Made by a program: the position numbers and the translations under genes. From Monocercomonoides exilis (lineage: Eukaryota > Preaxostyla > Oxymonadida > Polymastigidae): a stretch of 64,000 bases of DNA. The notes beneath the pieces are model-generated. The model was not told where the DNA came from. It was given only the letters and a program-made list of their open reading frames with translations, and searched no databases. This document shows, in pieces, positions 49,701 through 59,708 of this stretch. Where the stretch lies: contig LSRY02000046.1 in the NCBI GenBank assembly GCA_001643675.2, positions 372,001-436,000 on the forward strand, written 5' to 3'. Every line of letters starts with the position of its first letter. Position 1 is the first letter of the stretch.

Positions 49701-52700
49701 ATTGATTCATGTGAGTGGAGGTGAATTGGAGCTCACGGGATTGGTTGTTTCTGAGGATGTCACTTTCACAGCACTTTCGCCAATCAACGTGAACGGAGCA
49801 TCGCGGGTGGCAGTTGAGGGATGCACATTGACAGAGATGACACACGAGGGAGGAAGCGGAGGATGCATGTCAGTGGAAACGAGTGGTGGAGGATCCATTT
49901 CGATCAAGAACACGAACATATCATCAAAGTGCGAAAACGAAGAAGGACTCAGAGGGGGAGGGTTGATTATATCAGTTGGAAGTGGAGGAAGCTTGGAAAT
50001 GAAAAATGTGAATTTGTCTGAATGTGAAGTGCCACCAGAGGATAGAGAGGATGGAGGAAGAGGAATGGGAGGAGGGATGTTTGTTGAACTTCCTGATCAA
50101 ATTGGATCATTTGTGCTTGAAGGAATGATATTTGAGGGATGCAACGGTTGGAAAGGGAAGAATGTGTTTGTGTCAGGATGGGATCTGAGAGAGATTGTGA
50201 ACAATGATCACTTCAAATGGGAGATGAGTTCAGAGGAGTTGGAATCATTGGATGGGCTATGTGGATGGGAAAGGATGACAACAGGAGAGGAGGGATATGT
50301 GATTCCGTTGGTTGTGTATTTGTGGTCAAATTGGAGTGGAAATGGGTTTGTTTCGAAAGAGAAAGGATTTGATTTCAGTGGATGTGGATATTCAGAAGCA
50401 CCATGCTCTTCGGTTGACCACATGATCAAAATGCGATTATCTCCAGTTGCTTTGGAGAAATCGGTCATCAAAGTAGAAGGATCAGCTTCACTCAAACATT
50501 CAGTTTCTTTGCTGCCTTCAAAACCGTCCGATGAGAACCGGCCTTTGATGTCAGTTGAAGGAGGTGGTGAGGTTGTGCACTTGTTCATTTCTGATGATGG
50601 AGATTCCTCGTATGATGGCTCGCTGATCTCCAACTCGGTGAATGCTTCCTTTTCAAACATAATAATCGATCTTCCGAGCAGATGTGAGTTCCACAAATCA
50701 TTGATCCGGTCTGTGTATTCGGTGTCTTTCTCTCTTTGCAGGTTCATTCCATCTGATTCATTATCTCCTTTTTCTTCATTGTGTGTGCTTGACATTGTGG
50801 AAGGGGATGTCTCCCTGGAGCACTGTGCACTTGTGACTTTGTCTCTTTCAAGCCCATTTCTGCGACTATCAGCCATTTTCCATTCTGTTCATATGCATAA
50901 CACATCATTCACAAATTCATCAATTTCTTCTGGCAGTTTCATTTCTATTTTCCCCTCTGAACTCCGGCCAAATCAATTTGTTTCAGGAGACTCACCTGAT
51001 TTGCCAGTGAATTCTCCGTCAATGAACATATCATCTGTCACAGTCGAGAATGTTTCGAGAACTGAGAAAGGATCAGTATTTTTGGATGTGGATGAGTTTG
51101 TTGGATTGAAGTGTGGAATGGAGAATTGCACGTTCTGGAACTGTCTCAGCCGACAAAGCAACAGAGGAGGAGGGTTGATGATGCACATGAAGAATGAGGA
51201 GTCGAGCCTGGGAGTGAAAAACAGCACATTTGTGTTGTGCACTTGCTCTGAGATCGCAGGGAGAGGAGGAGGGATGATGCTGGACTTTTGTGATCCAGAT
51301 GCTCCTTTTCAAGCCCCTTGCCAGCCTCTTCTCCTTCATGTTGCGAATGTTCAATTCATGATGAACAATGCATTCATGGGGAAGGATGTGTTTGTCAAAT
51401 GCTATTCGATCGGTGAGCAGATCAACGAAACACTTTTTGCTCTTGACTTTTCACAACCCTCGCTGCGCATGAACACATCGATATGTGGGAGCGACTTGAC
51501 ACATTCAGACATCGATCTCAACCCACTGATCACATTTCTGTACACGCCGCAGGTGTTTGTGTCGATGGAGTTTGAAGACAGCAACCAGTGTGGGAAACAG
51601 GACAATCCGTGCAGAAGTGTGTCGCATGGAGTGAGACATGTGCAAGTTGGGTTGTTCAATGCAATCTGTGTTGATTCATCAACCGTGGTTGTTGAGCCGA
51701 CAGTCATCAGCGATCTCACACTGAAGTCAATCATCAAACAGCAATCAGCAATTCATTTCAATTCATCGATTGAAGTGAAGCCTGAAGGGTCGTGGATTGT
51801 GTTGTTTGAAAACGAGTGTTTGGTTGAAGACTGCTTGTTTTCATTTGATGAGTTTTTCTCAGCAGAACACATCACAATTTTGGAGCAATTGAATGGTTCG
51901 TTAACATTTTCGAACTGTACTCTGCAATCTTCATCTGTTGAGTTCACTATCAATTCGAGCCTTATTGTGATTGAAGGAGGAGTATTTGAGATGGAAAAGA
52001 GCTCAATAAATGCAATCAGCACAATGCATCAGCTATTCTTCTTCAAAAGTGGGTCGATTGCGACAATAAGTCAGATCAAGATTTCAGAAATAAAAACAAC
52101 AGAAAGTGCGATATTAGTTGAATCAGGTGCATCAGTTAATATCTCGCAACTGACTGCATCTAATATCAAGCTGTGTGGAGAAAACTATATTTGTTTGACA
52201 AGAGAGAAGAAGCAGAACAGCAATAGAGAAGAAGACGATGAAAAAAGAGTTTTGTTGTGTGTGAGCATTTCAACGATGTCAAACATCACCAGCAACAACA
52301 TGAACTCTCATGTGATTGAAGCAATCAGCGAAAAATCAAAATGTGAATTGTTGAATTGTTCGTTTGAAAGGTGTTTCACGCCATCTGAGAAAGGGAGCTT
52401 GGTTGAAATATCGATGGGTGCATATCTCTCTTTGGAGCTGTGCAAGCTGACTGGATGTGAAAATGACCTTCAGGGTGGAAAAAAGGCAGAAGAAGAAATA
52501 TGCAGATGGAATGGATCAGTTGTTGATGTCACCAAGAGCTCTGCGATTATGAAAGGTACAACAATCTCAAATACAGCCAAAGGTGGAATAACAATGAGTG
52601 GAGGAAGCGTAATTATTGATAAAGGAGAATTTATGAACAACAATCCCTCAATTGAAGGATATCCATCATTGAGAAGGAATATCATCTGTTCTGATTCTGG

Positions 52701-54543
52701 ATCTTTGAAAGTGATGAGTTTGAAAGGAGGAGATGGATTGGAAAGAAATACATCACTTTGGATGTTGAATGAAGGGTGCAGTTTTGAAGGGATTGTTTCA
52801 GAAAGGGATTCATCGTTCTTCATTCCTGTATTGGAGAGTGTGGAAGTTAAAGAAGAGACAAACAGAATGAAATTGATATTCAAAGGGATGCTTCTTGTTC
52901 CATGCAATCTGTCATTCATGGTTGTGAAGCAAATTGGAGAAGAAAAACAGATTGAAAAACATGATTTTGACACAAGTGGGTTTTTATCAGAAACAGAAGC
53001 AGAAGGAAGTGTGGCAAAAGATCTCATCAGCAGTTGTGGAAATGAAATAGAAGTAAGTGTTCACATTTCCTTCGGAGTTACTGAAACTTCATTATCAACA
53101 TATTCTTTCATCTTGAAGAATGCAAGTGAATCTGAACCAAAAGGAAATGAAAATCTTGTTGAAGGAGGAAAAGAAGGAAAGTCATCGTGGGCATTGATTG
53201 TGATTGCAATATTTGCAGTGTCGTTCTTGGTTGTTTTTGTTGGATTTGTTTTGTTTGTTGTTCGATGGAGAAAGATCAAGAATGAAGCAGAAGATCTGAG
53301 AGAGATTGTGAATGATAACATCAGAAAAGATCCGAAGGCGTTTGAGATGGTGATGATGGAGATGTCGCCCGAAGAGCAGTGGAGGAGAGCAGAGAGGGAG
53401 GCAGAGAAGAAAAATGATGAAAGGATAAAGAAGAGAGTATATGATTCGAATATGCAACATTCAGAGTCATCTGAACATCTTCTTTCTGAGAGTGGCTCCA
53501 CTGAATACATCCTTGGAAGGGATTCAGACAAAATTCCAGAATGGGCATTGGAAAAATTTGATGAGGAAGAAGATGATATATCGAGGAAGCGAACTCCCTC
53601 ACCATCCATTTTATCCACTTCAACAACAGACACTTCAGACTCAGATTCAACTTTTGTCCGAGGAGAGGATTTGTGCCCAACCACTTCATCGATGTCGAAT
53701 CTGGTGGATGCAACAGCCTGTTCATCTCCACATGAGAAGCTGATTGTGGACTTGAGGGATTCGCTGTTCATGCTGCTTCACGGAAGGAACGCGAAGAAAG
53801 AAATGGTGATTGGAAGTCTTCAACAAAGAGAGCAGACAGCTGCCCAGATCCTGTTCTGGGTAGCCAATCTCGCTCTTCACTCCTTTGATGAGATGGAAAA
53901 CGGATTATCTTCACTGACCAATCTGAGTCCTCACATTGTGTTGTTCTCAGAACACATGGTGATCTGTGTTGCCATGCATTCTGACTGCTCTTCTTCAGAT
54001 TCAGATTCATCTTCCATCTCTTCATCAACTGTTGTGACGTCTGCAAGTGACGATGACAGTGACTCCCTTCCTTCCTCAGCGTTTGAGGATGAGGATGATT
54101 TCAAAAAGGAGTGTTTGAGGTGGAAGGCACCAGAGCTGCTGATGAACAGGAAGATGGGAGCGTCAAAGAAATCTGTTGTGTTTTCGATTGGGATGATGCT
54201 GTGGGAGTGCCTGACGCTGAAGGTCCCGTTTGGGGAGTATGAGGCAGAGACAGCAGGGCAGAAGATTGTGAATGGTGAAAGGCCTCCGTTGGAAAAGCTG
54301 CCAGCGGAGTTGCAGAGATATGTGGAGGCATGCTGGAGCGGGGAGAGGAAAAGCCGGCCGACGCTGGTGGAAGTGAAGCGAGCGCTGTTTGGAAGATTCC
54401 CGAAGGATGGAGCGATGTTCACGGTGTCGGATGCAATCACATATCTGGTTCCATCGAGGAATGATGGGCAGGGCAGCAGGGAGAACGACAGCAGGGAGAC
54501 AGTTGCAACAATCAATGAAGTTCAAAACATTGGCATGAAATAA
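46705..54543 (+). CDS. Giant receptor-like surface protein: beta-helix repeats, one membrane span, pseudokinase
   Basis: Intronless, 2,612 residues. A signal peptide (~1-20) precedes a huge extracellular region with short hydrophobic strands, Cys and Asn rungs such as GGALYGEG, NYGGAVAMG, GGGMFIS and GGGLMMH, typical of right-handed parallel beta-helix (Pmp-like) proteins. Four large modules start with a conserved Cys-Gly-x(4-5)-Cys-x-Ser/Thr signature, with first Cys at 518, 865, 1227 and 1629. The first three are followed by a GGGxF/L plus KDVFV/KNVFV motif near the module end. A membrane span lies at ~2162-2188 with a basic stop-transfer RWRKIK. The cytosolic part has a kinase-like C-lobe (~2472-2570): RWKAPELL, SVVFSIGMMLWECLT, VPFGEYEAE, CWSGERKSRPTL. 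I cannot find a VAIK lysine, HRD or DFG, and the usual SDVYSxG aspartate is Val, so it is probably a pseudokinase. Confidence 0.88.
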   Translation: MNLFILWSIAFFSFVSVHNLDGSNLYNHATTIMSSGMQSLSFAQIYYEKSKQNKHEDKHSFFIAENATVNLCAFIYNVDVEKHFASVDSHSLLDICCCSFFVLPQSKNVLDCFEGRICLSNISIDFVGRDRQLSSLIPHYSKEVLSRCGELRMSSLRISSFELLGDGPFLFSNCLSSTSVSDAILDNITLPKNRKKCDNENGCSDRVLVESTAMIGCESPYSGGILSPSMISFRCRNSSFLKCFTTFNKRQVFSGGENEFYDDTFNVQSDESGGALYGEGNATIELHRCTLIECSSKNYGGAVAMGSSKGIFVSEDCNVQECFSSSETGGYLIHNLDSALINSTTMNNCSSNSKTCFYCLSFQKNSCMVISSIFDNASSIQYSSVTHIWYLSTFLMISNCLMKNCKSEYYAPCILFAEEGITSKPSVNLKYCLFHNNTAKNDAFGYDIHIGNFQQWKEIDKNNISDCYSTSASPRITRCNDGFYECTDISDLSSWMKDNENNHQITADYSAGIDHEQCGFAPLCRSIKYSLERTTSNSNKTLILRPSVFKEEQISISSSDFSVCGLSKNECVVQSASSLEPVFDVLSGTFCAQKVTMLQGNAESGTSMPFVVMDGDGSLTMEECEISSVDSKLQLEVSFMQIFGGNVELLGVGIAGMNFLSNSFISFIANRSGSVLHVVNTNFTSIQRLSGSGGIIERYDAFTGSVVVENCHFENVSAGKDGGGLAMRGEWKGELIVNGTSIFEGCCAGSLEEKWRGGGMFISADSIESEFTICENVIFSEENPNKADYGKDVFVNCGKGILLEQKVNSASFEFLDPQEIQGDVLKLSGSEDGTSLPVIPLCAYLCDLESPISIDERDGTDHSHCGYSVFCCSTIDFCIRERVNESVNSMEVISSTSIKNPFVVPLFPTSQISISSSSTSSSSSQYPLVNIGLTDNISTDCHNVIQCSGSFSLSFLSFVLPCILPSSISSIIQSTIFFSLNNISIAFSADNIVSSVVFSLIHVSGGELELTGLVVSEDVTFTALSPINVNGASRVAVEGCTLTEMTHEGGSGGCMSVETSGGGSISIKNTNISSKCENEEGLRGGGLIISVGSGGSLEMKNVNLSECEVPPEDREDGGRGMGGGMFVELPDQIGSFVLEGMIFEGCNGWKGKNVFVSGWDLREIVNNDHFKWEMSSEELESLDGLCGWERMTTGEEGYVIPLVVYLWSNWSGNGFVSKEKGFDFSGCGYSEAPCSSVDHMIKMRLSPVALEKSVIKVEGSASLKHSVSLLPSKPSDENRPLMSVEGGGEVVHLFISDDGDSSYDGSLISNSVNASFSNIIIDLPSRCEFHKSLIRSVYSVSFSLCRFIPSDSLSPFSSLCVLDIVEGDVSLEHCALVTLSLSSPFLRLSAIFHSVHMHNTSFTNSSISSGSFISIFPSELRPNQFVSGDSPDLPVNSPSMNISSVTVENVSRTEKGSVFLDVDEFVGLKCGMENCTFWNCLSRQSNRGGGLMMHMKNEESSLGVKNSTFVLCTCSEIAGRGGGMMLDFCDPDAPFQAPCQPLLLHVANVQFMMNNAFMGKDVFVKCYSIGEQINETLFALDFSQPSLRMNTSICGSDLTHSDIDLNPLITFLYTPQVFVSMEFEDSNQCGKQDNPCRSVSHGVRHVQVGLFNAICVDSSTVVVEPTVISDLTLKSIIKQQSAIHFNSSIEVKPEGSWIVLFENECLVEDCLFSFDEFFSAEHITILEQLNGSLTFSNCTLQSSSVEFTINSSLIVIEGGVFEMEKSSINAISTMHQLFFFKSGSIATISQIKISEIKTTESAILVESGASVNISQLTASNIKLCGENYICLTREKKQNSNREEDDEKRVLLCVSISTMSNITSNNMNSHVIEAISEKSKCELLNCSFERCFTPSEKGSLVEISMGAYLSLELCKLTGCENDLQGGKKAEEEICRWNGSVVDVTKSSAIMKGTTISNTAKGGITMSGGSVIIDKGEFMNNNPSIEGYPSLRRNIICSDSGSLKVMSLKGGDGLERNTSLWMLNEGCSFEGIVSERDSSFFIPVLESVEVKEETNRMKLIFKGMLLVPCNLSFMVVKQIGEEKQIEKHDFDTSGFLSETEAEGSVAKDLISSCGNEIEVSVHISFGVTETSLSTYSFILKNASESEPKGNENLVEGGKEGKSSWALIVIAIFAVSFLVVFVGFVLFVVRWRKIKNEAEDLREIVNDNIRKDPKAFEMVMMEMSPEEQWRRAEREAEKKNDERIKKRVYDSNMQHSESSEHLLSESGSTEYILGRDSDKIPEWALEKFDEEEDDISRKRTPSPSILSTSTTDTSDSDSTFVRGEDLCPTTSSMSNLVDATACSSPHEKLIVDLRDSLFMLLHGRNAKKEMVIGSLQQREQTAAQILFWVANLALHSFDEMENGLSSLTNLSPHIVLFSEHMVICVAMHSDCSSSDSDSSSISSSTVVTSASDDDSDSLPSSAFEDEDDFKKECLRWKAPELLMNRKMGASKKSVVFSIGMMLWECLTLKVPFGEYEAETAGQKIVNGERPPLEKLPAELQRYVEACWSGERKSRPTLVEVKRALFGRFPKDGAMFTVSDAITYLVPSRNDGQGSRENDSRETVATINEVQNIGMK

Positions 54544-55709
54544 AACGAAGAAAAAAAATGAAATGAAATGACACGAAATAAAAAACTTGTGATGTTATCA
54601 TTTGTGGAAATATATTCCGCTTCACTTGCAAGAAGCAAAGCTGGAAATAAGAAGGAAACGTTGCAAATATCTCAGCTCCCACAAGAAGTTCGTTCATTGT
54701 TGCATTTTGTGCAGAATGTCGAATTGTCGAGAATGGAGGCATCGACTTGCATCTGATGTGTTGTCTTTTGCATCTCTGATCATTCATTTTCGTTTTGAAA
54801 AGTGTTTTGGCTTGTTGAATTATCATCAACTTGATGATTGGACGTTTTCCATTCGTTTGAGTTGTTAATGCTTAAAAATTATCTTTGATTATCCCATTTG
54901 TGACAACGCTTATTGTTGAATATTATTCTAATTGCTCATGGCTTTCGATTTTCAAAAAATAAGAAAAAGTCCTTTGAGTCGAAACTGTATTTATTTAAAT
55001 CTGTATATATCCATGTATGTGTGAATTTAATTATATATTTTTTGTATATTTATTTGTTTGTGTGCTCTGAAAATATGTAATCATTCTTATTTAGTTCAAA
55101 TTAAATGCTACATCTTCTTTCTTCTTGAACAAATAATTTTCATGTTGTTTTTCTTTCGTATTTCTGCAACATGGAAGAGGCATTAACATTTACAAATACA
55201 ATAATATTTTTCCTTCGATAAATAATTTATTATTTCAAACTTTATTCAAGAAATTGAATCACAAAAAACAGAATTCAATTCCAAAATAAGAATTTCAATT
55301 TTATAATTTATTAAATATTTACGACATTTTGAATAGAAAATTTTTGTTTTTTATTTAAATGACTTATTCTCTTTGCGAAACTGTTTTTAATCTAAATTAT
55401 TTTTTTTTTTTTTTTTTTTTTTTAAATTCAATGCTACTCAAAACTATTTTGTTAGAATATCAAATTATCCAATCAAGAAATGCAAAAGGCGGTCTTTCAA
55501 ATGATAAAAAAAAAAAAATTGTATTTTTTGTGATGAAAGAATCACCCCCTTTGAAATTTGATAACATCCAACTCACTCCATATGCATTTTTGAATTTTCT
55601 TATGAAATAAGAACAGATTGGGCGAACAAAAATACAGATAATATTAATCTATTTGTTGAAATTATTATGGTAATATTTTTCACATAAAATATTAAAAGCT
55701 TGAAGCTCC
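54544..55709. other. Intergenic region, no gene seen
   Basis: About 1.17 kb, A+T-rich, with a T-run of about 24 bases near 55400. It separates the receptor pseudokinase from the papain-like gene on the same strand. No coding or RNA feature is supported. Confidence 0.5.
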
Positions 55710-58289
55710 ATGATTTTTTTACAAATTTCATTAGCTTTTTCAATGTATTATGCTATTTATTTTGAACATTTGGATAATGCTGCACTTGAAACCGGGATTT
55801 ATGAGATAGAAGTGGAGAATAAACAATTGTTTGCTGATTTTCAAAATGAAACGAAACTCCAAGAAATCTCAAAGAACAGCTATGTAAATTTTTGCCAGGA
55901 ATCTGATTTTTGTCCTGATTTGATGCAAGATAGATGGGTTAAAGGATCTTATAGAACTGTTTCTTATAATACTAATGGATGCTCTGCAGATACAGTAACA
56001 GCTGACACAGCAATTGCTTATTTACTCGATTATTATTATAGGCTAATGTATTTTCCTTCGGATCCCGAACAAATTTCTCATATGCATGTTGCAAGATGCA
56101 ACGAATTTGATTCGTTCGATCCAACTCAATCACATCAACCTGAGGTTCAAGGATCCCATTGCGGAAGAAGAGGAACACCACCAGTAGGCCATCCAATTAC
56201 CTCATTTTTTTCTTTGTCTTTACATCCACCACCCGCTTTAAGTTGCGTAAAAAAACCACTTGAAAATCCAACTGAAATTACGTGCCCGACAACATGTGAT
56301 GATTCGGATGAAGAAGGTTCGCTTGAGCAAATGATTGGAAAACACATTTTTATCCCTCATTTGGGATTTTTAAGAAATCGCACAGTTGAAGAGTTAAAGG
56401 AACATATAATTAACTTTGGCCCCGTGATAATTCAAGGAAGTGTAAAAGATCCGGATTCATTAAAGCTTCCTTCAAGTTTCGACTCAGACGGAATATATGT
56501 TGGAGGGCAATCTTATTTGAGCTTTGCATATTCTCAAAAAAATATGAATGATGACTTCAATTTTACCCATTTGGACATTAAAATGACAAGTAACTTATCT
56601 GTCCCAAACACAGAAATCAATTCCACTACAAGATGGTTTGTCGTCGTTGGATGGAAGACGTTTACATACATTTCTGATGAATCTCCCGGAGAAATGAAAA
56701 TGTCTGAAGCTTGGCTGGTGCGAAATTATTATGGAGATGTACGAGGAGCGACTGTTGGAGCATCCACAGGTCTGAGAGGTTATTTTTACACATGGATAAG
56801 AGATGACGAGAAAAAGCGAGCGAGCGATCCTGTATTAATTGTACCGACAGGATATCGCACAGTGGAGGTAGCTTGCGAAAACGATGAGGTAATTGAAAGA
56901 AGAAACAGAAACTTTGCTGATGATCGAAAACAGTATAAACGCACAAATTCTGGGTGTGATGCAGGGAATACTGCAATAACAAAGGAAGAACCACTGTTTG
57001 ATGCATATTTTCTGTTTGGAAAGAAATCTGTTGTGGGATTGCTTGAAGATGCAAAAAAAGAAGGGCTCACAGAAAAAAATGTTGATGAAGAGTTGGTTCT
57101 GAGAACATGGAGCTTTGATCCAATCACAAAGATGCTGGACAAGTGGAGGAAAGTGCAAGAGAAGGAGATGGAAGCATACCACACATGGACGAAGCCAATG
57201 GCAAACGACTCCTCTTTTTCTATTTATCCTCTCGAAACTTTGCAGTCGAACGCACAGCTTAATGCGACATACGGGATGGACAGAGAAGGCAGAAGGCTAA
57301 GCAGATATTCCAACAATGAAGAGTTGCACATGATTGCAGACTCAATGGCGCTTGCTTACATTCTCCAGCAGAACAACCCTGCCAGCACAGATGTTCTCTC
57401 TCTGACTGGCAGCGCCGCATGCATTCCCGAGCTGGGCGACGGTGCAGGAGTGGCAACAAGAGGAGCGTCCCATTACGAGTCTGACAGAGCGGGGAGGGGA
57501 TTGTTCCCTGCTGGGATAAGCGGCACTGGATTTGTGACGCAAGATTGCATCTCGGAAGATTCCAGAGACGACAACTGCCCAACGACAAAGAAATGCACAG
57601 CTGCCGGCAAAGAATCTTCGAATATTGCATTCAAAGGAAGTAAGCTATTTCCAGTGTTTGCCACACGACTGGAGGAACAAGAGCTGAAAGAGATGATTGT
57701 CAAGTACGGCGCAATTGTTGCATACTTCCATCTCAACCGCAGCGACTTTGAGCAATACACTCGCAATGATCACAGCATTGGAGATGTGTATACGCCTTTC
57801 AGTGGCGAAGAAGAGAAAAGAGAACTGGTGCCGTTTTTGGTGCTGGGGTGGGGAACAACACAAGGAAGGACATACGGATCAAATGGTGCAAAGAATAATA
57901 GAGGAATGGAAAGGAGGCATCTTGACAAATCTTCTGATTCTGCAAGAAAATCTTATCATTTCACTCAAGCTGATTCTTTTTCTTCTGATTCATTTTCGTT
58001 TACACAGGAACGATCTAATGGCAATGGTGATTACTGGATCGTGAAGTCACCTATCCTTGTTGGCAACGGAGCTTCCTCTTCAACTGCAGGAAAGAACTAC
58101 TTGGGCCATCTGATGAATGTTGCCATCGGAAAGGCTTATGGTACAGATGCTGCGCACAATGCATACTTCTTTGCTGCTCCAAAGGGATCATCAGTTCGTA
58201 GCGGTGCAATTAAGCAGACACCGATGAGAGTAATGTCTGTTTGTGCAATTGTTTCAGTGCTGTTATTATCGCTCCTACGGCTTGCGTGA
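55710..58289 (+). CDS. Tandem papain-like (C1) surface protein, probably catalytically dead
   Basis: Intronless, 859 residues. A hydrophobic leader (~1-17) and a hydrophobic C-terminus (~838-859, CAIVSVLLLSLL) suggest export and a GPI or membrane anchor. Two halves each recall the cathepsin/papain fold. Half 1 has GCSADTVTADTAIAY (~90-104) where GSCWAFS would be, VEELKEHIINFGPVII (~226-241), DGIYVGG, then FVVVGWKTF (~310) and AWLVRNYYGD. Half 2 has LHMIADSMALAYIL (~538), SGTGFVTQDC, CPTTKKC, EQELKEMIVKYGAIVAYF (~657), FLVLGWGTT (~709) and DYWIVKSP (~774). In both, the active-site Cys region is altered and the catalytic His before the VGWG strand is missing, so peptidase activity is unlikely; a binding or structural role is inferred. 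It follows the pseudokinase receptor on the same strand, but 1.17 kb apart. Confidence 0.72.
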   Translation: MIFLQISLAFSMYYAIYFEHLDNAALETGIYEIEVENKQLFADFQNETKLQEISKNSYVNFCQESDFCPDLMQDRWVKGSYRTVSYNTNGCSADTVTADTAIAYLLDYYYRLMYFPSDPEQISHMHVARCNEFDSFDPTQSHQPEVQGSHCGRRGTPPVGHPITSFFSLSLHPPPALSCVKKPLENPTEITCPTTCDDSDEEGSLEQMIGKHIFIPHLGFLRNRTVEELKEHIINFGPVIIQGSVKDPDSLKLPSSFDSDGIYVGGQSYLSFAYSQKNMNDDFNFTHLDIKMTSNLSVPNTEINSTTRWFVVVGWKTFTYISDESPGEMKMSEAWLVRNYYGDVRGATVGASTGLRGYFYTWIRDDEKKRASDPVLIVPTGYRTVEVACENDEVIERRNRNFADDRKQYKRTNSGCDAGNTAITKEEPLFDAYFLFGKKSVVGLLEDAKKEGLTEKNVDEELVLRTWSFDPITKMLDKWRKVQEKEMEAYHTWTKPMANDSSFSIYPLETLQSNAQLNATYGMDREGRRLSRYSNNEELHMIADSMALAYILQQNNPASTDVLSLTGSAACIPELGDGAGVATRGASHYESDRAGRGLFPAGISGTGFVTQDCISEDSRDDNCPTTKKCTAAGKESSNIAFKGSKLFPVFATRLEEQELKEMIVKYGAIVAYFHLNRSDFEQYTRNDHSIGDVYTPFSGEEEKRELVPFLVLGWGTTQGRTYGSNGAKNNRGMERRHLDKSSDSARKSYHFTQADSFSSDSFSFTQERSNGNGDYWIVKSPILVGNGASSSTAGKNYLGHLMNVAIGKAYGTDAAHNAYFFAAPKGSSVRSGAIKQTPMRVMSVCAIVSVLLLSLLRLA

Positions 58290-59206
58290 TGATGATGATG
58301 ATGGATTAATCGTGAAAAAGAAATAGAAAAGGAAAAGAAACACGAGTTTTTTTTTTGTTCAAATTGATGAAAATACTCGAATGGAAATGAAGGGAGAGTT
58401 AAGAAAATTCATGTTATACAAACGAATTTGAAAGAAGTTACTTTCATTTATTGGAAATTTTTATTTAAGAATTCAGTTAAGAATTCGTAATGCAATTTGC
58501 GTATTGATTTTTATTATCATAGGTTTTATTGTAATGTTATTGTTATTATTTGACAGTAAGTGTCTTTTTGTTTTAAACTCGTTCATTATGTTTATATTAT
58601 AATTTTGATAATTTGGTTTTTACATGCAACACGTCTTTGTTTTCGAGAAAGTCTTGCATATCACTTCATTGTCTTTTTTTTGCTCGTCTTTTGTCAATTT
58701 TTTCTTTGAGCAATTGTATATGTTTGGACCTTTTAATCATAACATTTCGTTTCAATAACAATCTTTTTTGTTAGAGTTGTTTGTTCAAAATAAAACAGTC
58801 AAATTTGAAAATGTCAGAGAACAAATGAACGTCCTCTTCTTCTTCTTTCGAGATATTCCATCAAGTGCATCGGAGAATTTATTAACAAAATAATTGTGCA
58901 CAGTATGAATAATTTGAAAATTTTTGATGATAAATGTTAAGCCTTTATTGATGTGATTTTTGCATCTGCTTCAATTTCAATATTTTTTTTGAAAACAAGC
59001 AGTCGAATCATATAGAGTCCTATTGAAAAGAGAACACTTCAGTGCTTTGAGCAAACAATTGAAAAATTCTTTGCAACAGTTCAACCAAAAGGTGTTCTTT
59101 ATTTTTGATAGTTTTTTGATACAAAAAACTGCATAAATGAAATGACTAATAAAACATTTAGCTCAAAAATGAATTGTATTTGTATCAAAGTTATCAAAAT
59201 ATAAGC
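58290..59206. other. Intergenic region before arm 2
   Basis: About 0.9 kb of A+T-rich DNA between the papain-like gene and the second duplication arm. A GATGAT run follows the stop (58290). No gene is supported. Confidence 0.5.
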
Positions 59207-59708
59207 TTTCAAAGCAATATAAATAAAAACTAACGTGAATTGAAAATAAAACAACAACGAAAAATACATCTGCTTCATTGTGTTTCAATGAGCAAGTCGA
59301 AAAGTCGAAAAGTTGAATGTCAAAAGCAAAACTTTGAAATGACGATGAGAAATTTCGCATCAACGCAAATAAAAACAAAAATAAGAAAAGAAAATGAAAT
59401 GGAAATAAAAAAAAGAATGCAGCAAACTTGCATACAAACAGAACAGAACAGAACAAGGCATGCCAATTTGTCAATTGACAAGCAAATAAACAATGCATAT
59501 TAATAACCTTCACAACAAAAATCAAAAAAATATGTGTGTTAATAACAAAAATATTTGCAATTTATGATATTCACACTCACATTCATCACCATGAGAGATA
59601 TCAAAGCAAACAGAAGGAATGAAGTCAACCATCTTCTGCCCAGTGAAAAGCAAACACAAAAGCCCATCTCCTGTTAAACTCTCCCTTTTCTTTCTGACAA
59701 TTCCTCTC

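Noticed and set aside
46705-54543. Calling the receptor tail an active protein kinase.
   Set aside because: No VAIK lysine, HRD or DFG could be found, and the SDVYSxG aspartate is replaced.
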